The notes under the pieces are model-generated. The model was not told the DNA's origin, did no database searches, and saw only the letters and a list, made by a program, of their open reading frames with translations. Position numbers and translations under genes: made by a program. Below are positions 35,984-44,053 of a stretch of DNA of 64,000 bases, piece by piece. Where the stretch lies: assembly GCA_019359725.1 (NCBI GenBank), contig JAHHGR010000005.1, forward strand, positions 1 through 64,000, in the 5' to 3' direction. Within the stretch, counting starts at the first letter, position 1, and every line of letters starts with the position of its first letter. Source of the stretch: Aphanocapsa lilacina HA4352-LM1. Lineage in GTDB: Bacteria; Cyanobacteriota; Cyanobacteriia; Gloeobacterales; Gloeobacteraceae.

Positions 35984-37060
35984 ATGGCCGAAGCCGATGC
36001 GAGAGCACCCAAGCCGCTGCCTGCCGACTCTCCCGTGCCAGCCAAACCCACGCGCGCCCAAAAGCGCGAACAGGCTCGCGCCGCCCGCCGTTCGCCCGTC
36101 TGCCTCAACTGTGGCGAACTGACCCCCGGCAACTACTGCATCCACTGCGGGCAACCCAACGAGACGTACCGAGTTTCGACCCGGAAGTTGGTCGCTGATT
36201 TTATCAACGACTATTTCACCGTCGATCTCAAATTTCCCAAAAGCGTTCTGCCGCTCTTGTTCAAACCCGGTTTTTTAACCAACGAATACATCGCAGGCCG
36301 TAGAGCACGCTACATCGCTCCCCTGCGCATGTATTTGTTTGTGAGCGTTCTTTATTTTGTGATTTTAGGGTTTTTCAGCAACACCCTTTTCGACAACTCA
36401 AATGATGTCACAGTGCAGACGGACACAGGGGCCGACACCCCTGCAAAGGTTCTGGATAATTCCAAAGCCACTCGGAAAATCGACAACGCGCTCAAACCGC
36501 CAAATCCAAAGCTTGCCCCCCCCGGTGCCGATCAAAAAGGCGTCAATGTTCGCATTGGCAACGACGGCAGCCTGCCGCTAGACATCAAGCCCGAGGATGT
36601 CGAGGTTGATACTGGAAACCCGGACCTCGATCGCTATCTAGTCAAACAAATTCGTGCCAAAGTTGAAGACTACCGAGCTCCCGGTGGACGGGACAGGCTT
36701 ATTCGCGACATCGAAGACAATCTCCCGATCGCGGTATTTACCCTGTTGCCTGTGTTCGCTCTACTTCTAAAAGTCTTCTACTGGCGCAGCGGACGCTACT
36801 ACGCCGAGCATTTGATCTTCTCACTCCACTTTCATGCCTTCATTTTCCTGGCCTTAAGTCTAGCCACGCTGGTAAACAGTAACCTGTTGTTGCCCTGGAC
36901 ACCATTCGCCCATCTTCTGTACCTGTTCATTGCGATGATGACGGTATACCGGCAGGGATGGCTGAAGACGCTGATCAAATGTTCACTGCTGGTGGCCGGT
37001 TACAGCATTGCCATCATTTTTTCGATCGTGCTGGCGGCGTTACTCACTTTTGTATTTTAA
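35984..37060 (+). CDS. DUF3667-family membrane protein
   Basis: A zinc-ribbon CLNCGELTPGNYCIHCGQ (about residues 38-55) is followed by a helix-rich segment (VADFINDYFTVDLKFPKS), PGFLTNEYIAGRRARYIAPLRMYLF and about four membrane spans, the last at the C-terminus. This is the DUF3667 layout. A hydrophilic insertion of about 110 residues lies between the first and second spans. Function is unknown. The ATG at 35984 is the likely start; an upstream ATG at 35933 adds residues without support. Confidence 0.75.
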   Translation: MAEADARAPKPLPADSPVPAKPTRAQKREQARAARRSPVCLNCGELTPGNYCIHCGQPNETYRVSTRKLVADFINDYFTVDLKFPKSVLPLLFKPGFLTNEYIAGRRARYIAPLRMYLFVSVLYFVILGFFSNTLFDNSNDVTVQTDTGADTPAKVLDNSKATRKIDNALKPPNPKLAPPGADQKGVNVRIGNDGSLPLDIKPEDVEVDTGNPDLDRYLVKQIRAKVEDYRAPGGRDRLIRDIEDNLPIAVFTLLPVFALLLKVFYWRSGRYYAEHLIFSLHFHAFIFLALSLATLVNSNLLLPWTPFAHLLYLFIAMMTVYRQGWLKTLIKCSLLVAGYSIAIIFSIVLAALLTFVF

Positions 37061-37076
37061 TTAACGTGAGTTCGGG

Positions 37077-37325
37077 TTAAGCCAGGAGCAGCTCAGCATC
37101 CGCTGCCACCGAAGGCTTTTTCAGTTGGTGGCAGTAGGCGATCCGCCCACTCACCCAGTTCACCACAAAGGGCGTTGGGCTGCGATGTGACGGGTGTGCT
37201 CTATCTGCGCAATGTTCTTTAGCTGGTCATTGACTGCCTCCAGCAGGCCCCGCTTGCGCAACCACAGCTTATCGCTCAGCACCATCAACCGATTTTTCAT
37301 CTTGCGGCGCAACTTGGTAATACGG
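37077..37325 (-). pseudogene. IS982-type transposase remnant, 3' end only, frameshifted
   Basis: Read on the minus strand, the fragment encodes TKLRRKMKNRLM, DKLWLRKRGLLEAVNDQLK and NIAQIEHTRH, the C-terminal pattern of IS982-family transposases. A stop falls near 37160; one base off, the frame continues VVNWVSGRIAYCHQLKKPS and reaches the true stop at 37077. The sequence AACGTGAGTTCGGGTTAA (37063-37080) immediately beyond looks like the element end. About 75 % of the transposase is missing. It abuts the truncated receptor, so IS activity probably removed the receptor's front. Confidence 0.75.
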
Positions 37326-37807
37326 TGGGGGGCCTGGCGGAGCGGCGCCAGGAGAACGCCGCCAGCCAGATTATCGGCGGCATCGAATTCGGCGGCCAGT
37401 GGCGGGTGATCCCCGAACTTGCCCTCTTGGGCACCGCCACCTGGACTCAGGGGGATACTACGCTCGACACCGGCGAAGTCGTACCTGCCGACCGCATTCC
37501 GCCATTTAACGGCATCGTTGGGATGCGCTACGAACCGCCGGCAGGCAAATTCTACGTCGAGCCGCTCTTGCGCTACGCAGGCGCCCAGAACCGTCTAGCT
37601 CCGAACAACCGCACCGACAACCGCATCAACCCGAACGGCACCCCCGGCTTTTTCGTCTTCGATGTGCGCGCGGGGATGTTGGTGAGCGAAAGCCTCTGGC
37701 TGCGGCTGGTCGCCCAGAACCTCACCAACAACAACTACCGCGAGCACGGCAGTTCCCTCGACGGGCTGGGGACGAACATTTTTTTCAACGTCGACTACCG
37801 CTATTGA
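37325..37807 (+). pseudogene. C-terminal fragment of a TonB-dependent receptor
   Basis: The 160-residue frame corresponds to the last beta strands of an outer-membrane receptor barrel: FGGQWRVIPELALLGTATWTQGDT, PFNGIVGMRYEPPAGKFYVEPL, VFDVRAGMLVSESLWLRLVAQNLTNNNYREHGSSLDG and a terminal aromatic (DYRY). The signal peptide, plug and most of the barrel are gone, replaced by an IS982-like remnant. The fragment is unlikely to be functional. The response regulator starts eight bases beyond its stop, so the original receptor and two-component genes formed an operon. Confidence 0.8.
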
Positions 37808-37815
37808 GCAATGCC

Positions 37816-38508
37816 ATGGTCCGGATCTTGATCGCCGAGGACGACGAGCGCATTGCGATCCCGCTTGCGGAAGATCTCACCCACCAGCACTACCTGGTGG
37901 ACGTGGCGGCGGACGGCAAAGCCGCCTGGCACTACGCCAGCACCTACCACTACGATGTGCTTCTGCTCGATGTGATGCTGCCGGAGATCGATGGCTTCGC
38001 CCTATGCAGGCAACTGCGCGAGGCAGGTTACGAGCAACCCATCTTGATGCTCACCGCCCTCGATCGCACCACGGACCGGGTGGCCGGGCTCGACAGCGGT
38101 GCAGACGATTATCTGGTCAAACCCTTTAGCCTGGCGGAACTGGGGGCGAGGGTGCGGGCGCTGCTCCGACGCAGTGGTCCGACCCGGGGATTGGTGCTCA
38201 AAGCCGGACCCCTCAGCCTCGATCCGCTGATGCTGCAGGCCACCTACGGCGGCTTGCCTTTGCACCTGACCCCCAAGGAGTACCGGTTGCTCGAATGCCT
38301 GCTGCGCCACCCCGGCCAGATCTTCAGCCGTGAGATGCTCCTGGACCGGCTGTGGGAACCCGCCCATGCCGGCGGGGACGACGCCGTCAAAGCCCTGGTG
38401 CTGAGACTGAGGCGCAAATTGCAAGAAGCCGGAGCCCCGCAGGATTTGCTCAAGACGGTGCACGGCTTCGGCTACTGCTTCAATCGCTCCGCGATGGAAT
38501 TCGAATGA
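37816..38508 (+). CDS. OmpR-type response regulator (RppA/NrsR-like)
   Basis: The receiver domain is intact: acidic pair in ILIAEDDE, phospho-acceptor Asp52 in LLLDVMLPE, Thr80 in MLTALDR and Lys102 in YLVKPFS. A winged-helix DNA-binding domain follows (about residues 135-228, HLTPKEYRLLECLLRHPG and VKALVLRLRRKL). It resembles the cyanobacterial RppA/NrsR group that controls metal or redox genes. It overlaps the kinase gene by four bases (ATGA). The ATG at 37816 is preferred to the TTG at 37804. Confidence 0.9.
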   Translation: MVRILIAEDDERIAIPLAEDLTHQHYLVDVAADGKAAWHYASTYHYDVLLLDVMLPEIDGFALCRQLREAGYEQPILMLTALDRTTDRVAGLDSGADDYLVKPFSLAELGARVRALLRRSGPTRGLVLKAGPLSLDPLMLQATYGGLPLHLTPKEYRLLECLLRHPGQIFSREMLLDRLWEPAHAGGDDAVKALVLRLRRKLQEAGAPQDLLKTVHGFGYCFNRSAMEFE

Positions 38509-39764
38509 TTGAGCCGTCGCTTTTTACCCGCACACGCTTGAAGCTGCTGGCCGGTTTTCTGGGGGTGCTTGCGGCAATCTTGCTGCTCTTCTGCGCGGGG
38601 GTGGGGGGCTTTTTCCGCCTGGCACTCGCGCAACGCTTCGATCAGCAACTGGCCGCCTTCGCCCACGCCGCCCTCAGCACCATCGACATCGAGGAGGGCG
38701 AGTTCGACTTTCGCTCCGCCCCCCAGGTATCTTCCCAACCGCTGCCTACCGACACCGAGGTGCAGTGGTTCGACCCGGAAGGCCGCCTGCTGCGCGAGGT
38801 GGGCGCACTGCCGGGGATCGCTTCGCAGCTTGCCGAGCGGCCGACGACCGGCCGCTTCGAGAATTTGCCCGGCCCCTTGCGCGCCTGGGTGGAGCCGGTG
38901 CGCGCCCCCGGCGGCACCCTCGCGGGTTACCTGCGGGTAACCCGCTCTTTTGAAACGGTGGAAGGTCCCTTCGGGCAACTGCTCTGGGGTTTGGCGGCGG
39001 GTATCCCGGCGGTCTTGCTGGTGAGCGCGGCGGGCGGCTGGTGGCTCACGGGCCTGGTGATCCGACCGGTGGAGGACACCCTGCGCAGACTGGAACAGTT
39101 CGCCGCCGACGCCAGCTACGAGTTGCGCAATCCCCTGATGGCGATCCAGAGCAACTGTGCGGTCGCCCTCAAGTATCCCGAGCAGATACGCCCCGGCGAC
39201 CGGCAAAAGTTTTTACGCATCGAGGACGCTGCCCGCCAACTGCTCACCCTTGTGCAGGAGTTGCTGATGCTGGCGCGTACCGGCGAGGGGATCGCAGCTC
39301 CCGAGCCGGTCGACTTGGCGCATCTGGCGCAGGAACTGGTGGCGGAGTACCGTCCGCGCGCCTGCGAATGCGATCTGCAATTGAACCTTGCGATCGAACC
39401 GTCGCCATCCTCCTGGCAAGTGTCGGGCAAGGCGGTCCAACTGCGCTGTCTGTGTGCCAATTTGATCGAAAATGCGGTCAAATTCACTCCCGAAGGGGGC
39501 CGCATCGACGTCCGCCTGTGCCGCGCGTCCAGAGAAGTCCTGGTGCAAGTCAGCGACACCGGTGTCGGCATCGCCCCGCCCGACCTGCCCCACGTCTTCG
39601 ACCGCTTCTGGCGGGCGGACCGCTCGCGCCACCGCCAGGGCGGCAGCGGCCTGGGTCTGGCCATCGCCCGGGGCATCGCCGAGGCCCACGGCGGCACCCT
39701 CGAAGCCCGGAGCATCCCCGAGCACGGCAGCACCTTCACCGTGCGCCTACCCGCTGTCCATTAG
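38505..39764 (+). CDS. sensor histidine kinase with Tyr in place of the phospho-accepting His
   Basis: The 419-residue protein has a membrane helix (about residues 14-38), an extracytoplasmic sensor region (about 39-160), a second helix (about 165-185), a short linker and a kinase core. The H-box reads FAADASYELRNPLMAIQ: the expected His is Tyr205 (codon TAC, one transition from CAC). The ATP-binding motifs are intact: N-box LCANLIENAVKF, G1 DTGVGIAPPDLPHVFDRF and G2 GGSGLGLAIARGI. The overall form resembles RppB/NrsS. Translational overlap with the response regulator implies coexpression. It may be inactivated, phosphatase-only, or a Tyr variant like DivL of Caulobacter. Confidence 0.88.
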   Translation: MIEPSLFTRTRLKLLAGFLGVLAAILLLFCAGVGGFFRLALAQRFDQQLAAFAHAALSTIDIEEGEFDFRSAPQVSSQPLPTDTEVQWFDPEGRLLREVGALPGIASQLAERPTTGRFENLPGPLRAWVEPVRAPGGTLAGYLRVTRSFETVEGPFGQLLWGLAAGIPAVLLVSAAGGWWLTGLVIRPVEDTLRRLEQFAADASYELRNPLMAIQSNCAVALKYPEQIRPGDRQKFLRIEDAARQLLTLVQELLMLARTGEGIAAPEPVDLAHLAQELVAEYRPRACECDLQLNLAIEPSPSSWQVSGKAVQLRCLCANLIENAVKFTPEGGRIDVRLCRASREVLVQVSDTGVGIAPPDLPHVFDRFWRADRSRHRQGGSGLGLAIARGIAEAHGGTLEARSIPEHGSTFTVRLPAVH

Positions 39765-39775
39765 AGGCCCCGGCC

Positions 39776-40675
39776 TCACAGCCACCAGGCGAGCGGATAA
39801 ACCAGATATTCCACGTAATAAAGCTTCCAGATGAACTGATAAAAATCGGTCACTTCGACATTGTCCTTGAGTTCCACCCGGCCACGGCGATAGAAGAAAA
39901 CCGCCAGCACCGCAGCATGAAAAGCGAACAAAAAGGCTACCCCGGCAGGTGAGAGAAACAAGGCGCTCAGGGCGCTGACCAGCAGGTAAGTCGCCACCAG
40001 CAGCCAGCAGGACAAGCCAAAGACAAAGCGCTTGCCGAGGCGCAGTGAAAAGGTAGTAATCGCAAAGCGTCGGTCCCCTTCCATATCGGGAATGTCCTTA
40101 AAGATGGCGATTACAAAGGTAAACAAGGTCACAAACAGGCTCAGGCACAAAATTGCCGGATCGAACCGGACGGGTTGGCCGGCTTCGTCCAGGAAATAGC
40201 CCCACAGCCCCAGATTGACGATCAGCCCGCGCACGGTGAAGATGCACAGCGAAGCGAACAGCGCAAAGCGCTTCAGTCGCAGGGGCGGCAGCGAGTAGGC
40301 GGTACCGATGAGGACGCTTGCCGCCACCGTGGCAAACAGGTACGGATTTTGCAGCAGGGCGATTCCGAGCGCTGTTACTCCGAGGACGCCCACCAGCACC
40401 GCCCCGGTGCGCGGCGAAATCTCGCCGCTCGCGATAGGCAGGTAGGGCTTGTTGATACGGTCAATCTCAACATCGGTAAGCTGGTTGAGGCCGACGATAT
40501 AGACGTTGGCGCACAAACAGCTCACCTGGGCGACAAGCAGTGCTGCGAGCCCTTCAGGAGTAACAGCGCCCAGATGTGCCGAGGCGATCACGAAAATGCC
40601 GATCAGGCTCGCGGCGGTGCCGTAGATGGTGTGCGGGCGGGTGAATTTCCAGAAGGCTTGTAGCGTCGGCGGCAT
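39776..40675 (-). CDS. hpt: homogentisate phytyltransferase (UbiA family)
   Basis: It joins homogentisate and phytyl-diphosphate in the first committed step of tocopherol synthesis, in the membrane. The 299-residue protein has nine or so membrane helices and the two Asp-rich prenyl-diphosphate motifs NQLTDVEIDRINKPYLP and KDIPDMEGDRRF. The starts PHTIYGTAASLIG and SLFVTLFTFVIAIFKDI fit the HPT group rather than chlorophyll synthase. It is convergent with the histidine kinase, 11 bp apart. Geranylgeranyl donor use cannot be excluded. Confidence 0.88.
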   Translation of the reverse strand: MPPTLQAFWKFTRPHTIYGTAASLIGIFVIASAHLGAVTPEGLAALLVAQVSCLCANVYIVGLNQLTDVEIDRINKPYLPIASGEISPRTGAVLVGVLGVTALGIALLQNPYLFATVAASVLIGTAYSLPPLRLKRFALFASLCIFTVRGLIVNLGLWGYFLDEAGQPVRFDPAILCLSLFVTLFTFVIAIFKDIPDMEGDRRFAITTFSLRLGKRFVFGLSCWLLVATYLLVSALSALFLSPAGVAFLFAFHAAVLAVFFYRRGRVELKDNVEVTDFYQFIWKLYYVEYLVYPLAWWL

Positions 40676-40780
40676 CCGATATCCAGCACCCGTACGGAGT
40701 GTACCCGCAACAAATTGTACCGCCCGGGTGCTTAAAGCCGATGGCGGGTATCCCGCCGTCGGCCACCGCAGGGTCGCTAT

Positions 40781-41324
40781 TTAGGGCGCGTTGATCGCCT
40801 GGTGGATGCCGTCGATCAGCGTGTTGGTGCCGCTGATCATCGCACCGGCGCGCACCGCAGCCATGCCGATAGCGTCTACTCTGGCGGAGTGGGCGGCGTA
40901 GACAAAATTTTTGTATAGTTGGGCCGCTTCCTGAGGCGACAAATCCAACAGGCACACAAGGAGTGATGTCGGCGGCTGGCGCTTCGAGTCGTTCGGCCGC
41001 TGGATGTAGGCGCGCAACGCCTCCCGTTCATCCGCCGAGTCAGTATAGTGCGCCACGGACCGACCGATGCTGTCGCAGCGATGGGCATCGAAAACTGTTT
41101 CAACGGCACAGTTTCCCGCTCGCCGCGCCCGGGGTTCCGACATAGGGGGTGGCGTCGCTGGCACTTTCTGAGGCGCGCGGCCCATTCTGGTCGTTGTCGG
41201 GGTCGATGCGCGGGTTATCGATGCAAACCGGAACGCTGTCCGGTGGCTGCCCGTCGGTGCAGCGCACCACCAGCACCGCCACCAGGGCGAAGGCGGCAAA
41301 GATGGCCAAGATGCGGGGGGCCAT
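40781..41324 (-). pseudogene. third gene of the Ycf37/CRR7-like cluster, apparent frameshift
   Basis: An ATG at 41324 opens a frame with an N-terminal hydrophobic segment (ILAIFAAFALVAVLVV) and an acidic Asp/Asn-rich stretch, ending at a TGA near 41100. In the next frame the protein continues without a stop as AVETVFDAHRCDSIG...TSLLVCLLDLSPQEAAQLYKNFVYAAHSARVDA to a stop at 40781. Skipping one base near 41110 joins them into about 180 residues, a secreted or membrane-anchored protein of unknown family. Either a real mutation or a sequencing slip explains it. It starts three bases after the CRR7-like stop. Confidence 0.55.
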
Positions 41325-41326
41325 GG

Positions 41327-41557
41327 CTATTTCTTTTCGAGCCGGACGCTGTACCACTGCAGGTACTCGCTGGGCGATGTCGGGTAGTCGCAGGCGGTAT
41401 CGAGCAAAAATTTGACCTGGCGGGTCAGGGCTTCGCCTGCAAGACCTTCCGCCCGCCGGACGGCATCGGCCAGAACGGCCTGCAGTTCGGCTTCGGTAAC
41501 GAACTGCTCCTCCTGGTCCGTGCGCAGCAGCACGTAGTACGCTTTGTCGTTATCCAT
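41327..41557 (-). CDS. CRR7 / DUF3571-like protein
   Basis: The 76-residue protein ends TSPSEYLQWYSVRLEKK, the hallmark of the CHLORORESPIRATORY REDUCTION 7 family, in which plant members help assemble the chloroplast NDH complex. N-terminal YYVLLRTDQEEQFVTEAEL also fits. In cyanobacteria the role is not well defined. It overlaps the end of the TPR gene by eight bases and is followed by a third gene, so the three are one operon. Confidence 0.7.
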   Translation of the reverse strand: MDNDKAYYVLLRTDQEEQFVTEAELQAVLADAVRRAEGLAGEALTRQVKFLLDTACDYPTSPSEYLQWYSVRLEKK

Positions 41558-42071
41558 CGGCGGTGGAAGGAACGCGTTTGCGCAATGCCCGCGCCCGCCG
41601 CTCGGCGGTGGCGTTGGCAGGTTGCAGGGTGAGCACCTGATCGTAGGCTTCGAGGGCCTGGACGGCCTGGCCCTTCATCTCCAGGGCGTGGCCCAAGTTG
41701 TTGAGGGCGGAGACGTAATCGGACTTGAAGCGGACGGCGTCTTTGTACTCGCGGATGGCCAGGTCGTACTGGCGCTGTTGGAAGTGGCAGAAGCCCAGGT
41801 TGTTGTGGGCCTCGGCAAATTCGGGGTTGGCCTGGAGCGCTTTTTTGAAGTTCTCGGTGGCGTCCATGTAGAGTCGCTTCTCCAGATAGGCGCAGCCCAG
41901 TTCGTAATAATCCTGGGCACCGGCCTGGCCGTCTTTGGTCTTGGGTTGGAGCTTGTTGATCACCCCTTCGACCCCGACGTTGCGGCGCACCTGCCGGAAG
42001 ACCTGCCAGGCCAACCAGCCCAGCAGCACCGCCAGACCGAGCAAATAGAGAATGCGAAGATTGTCGTTCAT
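41550..42071 (-). CDS. Ycf37-like TPR protein
   Basis: The 173-residue product has one N-terminal membrane helix (LRILYLLGLAVLLGWLAW) and three tetratricopeptide repeats (about residues 50-155: YYELGCAYLEKRLYMDATENF, AHNNLGFCHFQQRQYDLAIR, ALNNLGHALEMKGQAVQALEA). This matches Ycf37/PYG7, which supports photosystem I assembly, but TPR proteins are easy to over-assign. The ATG at 42071 is used. It heads an operon with the CRR7-like gene. Confidence 0.6.
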   Translation of the reverse strand: MNDNLRILYLLGLAVLLGWLAWQVFRQVRRNVGVEGVINKLQPKTKDGQAGAQDYYELGCAYLEKRLYMDATENFKKALQANPEFAEAHNNLGFCHFQQRQYDLAIREYKDAVRFKSDYVSALNNLGHALEMKGQAVQALEAYDQVLTLQPANATAERRARALRKRVPSTADG

Positions 42072-42166
42072 GGCCCCGAAACGTCCGCCCCACACTGTTC
42101 AAGCTAACACAGCCCCGGAGGACGAGCCCGCGCGCCGAAGCTGGGGCACCATGGAAGTATGAAGTT

Positions 42167-42835
42167 GTGTATCCAAACGAGCCGATGATTCCGTTGCCAA
42201 GAGCGAGCCGCCCCGACGAGGGCGACGACGGGCTTTTCTACCAGCAGCCGCGGCTGGTGCAGCACATCGACCTGGGTTTTATCGCCAGCTTGCAGGAAGT
42301 CTTCCGGCAGTACCTGCCCGAGAACGCCACGATCCTGGACACGATGAGCAGTTGGGTTTCCCACCTGCCCGAGGATCTGAAGACGGCCAAGGTCGTCGGC
42401 CACGGCATGAACAGCGTCGAACTGGCGGCCAACCCGCGCCTGGACGAATTTTTTGTACAGAACCTCAACCAGAATCCGAAATTGCCCCTGGCGGACAGCA
42501 CCTTCGACGCGGCGCTCAACACCGTCTCCATTCAGTACCTGGTGGACGCGCCGATCGTGCTGGCGGAGGTCAACCGGGTGCTCAAACCGGGCGGCGTAGT
42601 GATCATCAGCTTCTCCAACCGCATGTTCCCGACCAAGGCGGTGCACCGCTGGCAAAACAGCGAAGAGGAGGAGCGCGTCGATCTCGTCCAGCAATATCTG
42701 CTGGCTGCCGGGGGCTACACCGATCTGCGGGTGCACCGGAAGTTGCCCACGGGATTGACGTTCTTTTTCTCGCAGCAGCGCGATCCATTTTATTGCGTGA
42801 CGGCGCGCAAGGCGGCAGCTGACATCCGGGGGTAG
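42167..42835 (+). CDS. SAM-dependent methyltransferase-like protein
   Basis: The 222-residue protein has a class I methyltransferase region (residues about 50-175): ILDTMSSWVSHLP replaces the usual glycine-rich motif I, followed by NTVSIQYLVDAPIVLAEVNRVLKPGGVVIISFSN. The weak motif I makes activity uncertain, as in several cyanobacterial relatives. The GTG at 42167 has GGAAG nearby; an ATG at 42185 is possible. Divergent from the Ycf37-like gene, upstream of frr. Confidence 0.7.
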   Translation: MYPNEPMIPLPRASRPDEGDDGLFYQQPRLVQHIDLGFIASLQEVFRQYLPENATILDTMSSWVSHLPEDLKTAKVVGHGMNSVELAANPRLDEFFVQNLNQNPKLPLADSTFDAALNTVSIQYLVDAPIVLAEVNRVLKPGGVVIISFSNRMFPTKAVHRWQNSEEEERVDLVQQYLLAAGGYTDLRVHRKLPTGLTFFFSQQRDPFYCVTARKAAADIRG

Positions 42836-42898
42836 TAGCGGATTGGAGCGTTCATCGGCGATCATGGGTAACTGGTGCTCCCACGAATGGAGGTTGCG

Positions 42899-43447
42899 GT
42901 GAACGTTTCGAAAACTGAACAGGACATGCGCAAGGCAATCGAGGCGACGGCGGGCAACTTTGCCACCATCCGCACCGGCCGCGCGTCCACCTCCCTTCTC
43001 GACCGCATCAACGTCGAATATTACGGACAGCCGACGCCGCTGAAGACGCTAGCAACGATTACGACTCCGGACGCTTCGACGGTGATCATCCAGCCTTACG
43101 ACCCGAGTTCAATCCGCCTGATCGAAAAGGCGATTCTCGAATCGGACTTGGGGCTGCCCCCCGGCAACGACGGTAAGGCTATCCGCCTCAACATTCCACC
43201 CCTGACCGCCGAGCGGCGCAAGGATCTCGTCAAGGTGCTGCGCAATCTGGCGGAGGAGGGCCGGGTGGCGGTGCGCAACATCCGCCGCCACGCCATCGAC
43301 GAAGTGCGCAAAGAAGAAAAAGACGCCAAAATCTCCGAAGACGAATCGCGGCGGTTGCAAGACGAAGTCCAGAAGCTCACCGATAAGTCCATCCAGCAGA
43401 TTGAAAAACTATTTGAGGCCAAAGAAAAAGAGATCACGACCGTCTGA
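42899..43447 (+). CDS. frr: ribosome recycling factor
   Basis: RRF splits post-termination ribosomes together with EF-G. The 182-residue protein shows the family's coiled-coil arms and the motif [28 protein letters not shown] near the start (split here at residues 20-47) and [21 protein letters not shown] later. The GTG at 42899 follows GGAGGTTGCG. No pyrH precedes it, unlike in many bacteria. coaE follows 18 bases downstream. Confidence 0.96.
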   Translation: MNVSKTEQDMRKAIEATAGNFATIRTGRASTSLLDRINVEYYGQPTPLKTLATITTPDASTVIIQPYDPSSIRLIEKAILESDLGLPPGNDGKAIRLNIPPLTAERRKDLVKVLRNLAEEGRVAVRNIRRHAIDEVRKEEKDAKISEDESRRLQDEVQKLTDKSIQQIEKLFEAKEKEITTV

Positions 43448-43465
43448 CGGGATGGTGCAAGGTGG

Positions 43466-44053
43466 ATGGCCAGGCGAGTCATTGGGCTTACAGGTGGAAT
43501 CGCGACGGGCAAGAGCACGGTGGGCCGACTGCTTGCCGGGCGGGGCATCCCGGTCATCGACGCCGACCTTCTGGCGCGCGAAGCGGTCGCCCCTGGCGGT
43601 ACCGCCCTTGCCGCCATTGTTCACCGTTACGGCAGCGCGATGCTCACCGACGCCGGAGCGCTCAACCGTTCAGCCCTGGCACGCATCGTCTTTTCTGACC
43701 CGGACGAGCGCCGCTGGCTGGAAAGCCGCATCCATCCGTTCGTGCGCGCAGCCATGCAGGCGGCTATCGAGCGCACAGCGGGGACCATCTGCTTGATGAT
43801 CCCGCTATTATTCGAGGCGGGCATGACCGACTTGGTCACCGAAATCTGGGTAGTGAGCTGCGAACCTGAGCAGCAACACGCGCGGCTCAAGAAGCGCGAC
43901 GGGCCCAGCGACGAAGCGATTGCGGCGCGCATCGCCAGCCAGTGGCCACTTGCTGAAAAAGTGCGGCTTGCCGACGTGGTCATCGACAACAACGGCGAGC
44001 CGGCTCACCTGGAAAGGCAGGTAGCGTGCGCCCTGGCTCAAGCTTCAATCTGA
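43466..44053 (+). CDS. coaE: dephospho-CoA kinase
   Basis: This enzyme performs the last step of coenzyme A synthesis, phosphorylating the 3' ribose hydroxyl. The P-loop GLTGGIATGKSTV lies at residues 7-19, followed by PVIDADLLAREAV (substrate Asp) and the Arg-rich lid (QQHARLKKRDGPSDEAIAARI). AAGGTGG precedes the ATG. Its 3' end overlaps the convergent DUF1997 gene by 16 bases. Confidence 0.95.
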   Translation: MARRVIGLTGGIATGKSTVGRLLAGRGIPVIDADLLAREAVAPGGTALAAIVHRYGSAMLTDAGALNRSALARIVFSDPDERRWLESRIHPFVRAAMQAAIERTAGTICLMIPLLFEAGMTDLVTEIWVVSCEPEQQHARLKKRDGPSDEAIAARIASQWPLAEKVRLADVVIDNNGEPAHLERQVACALAQASI

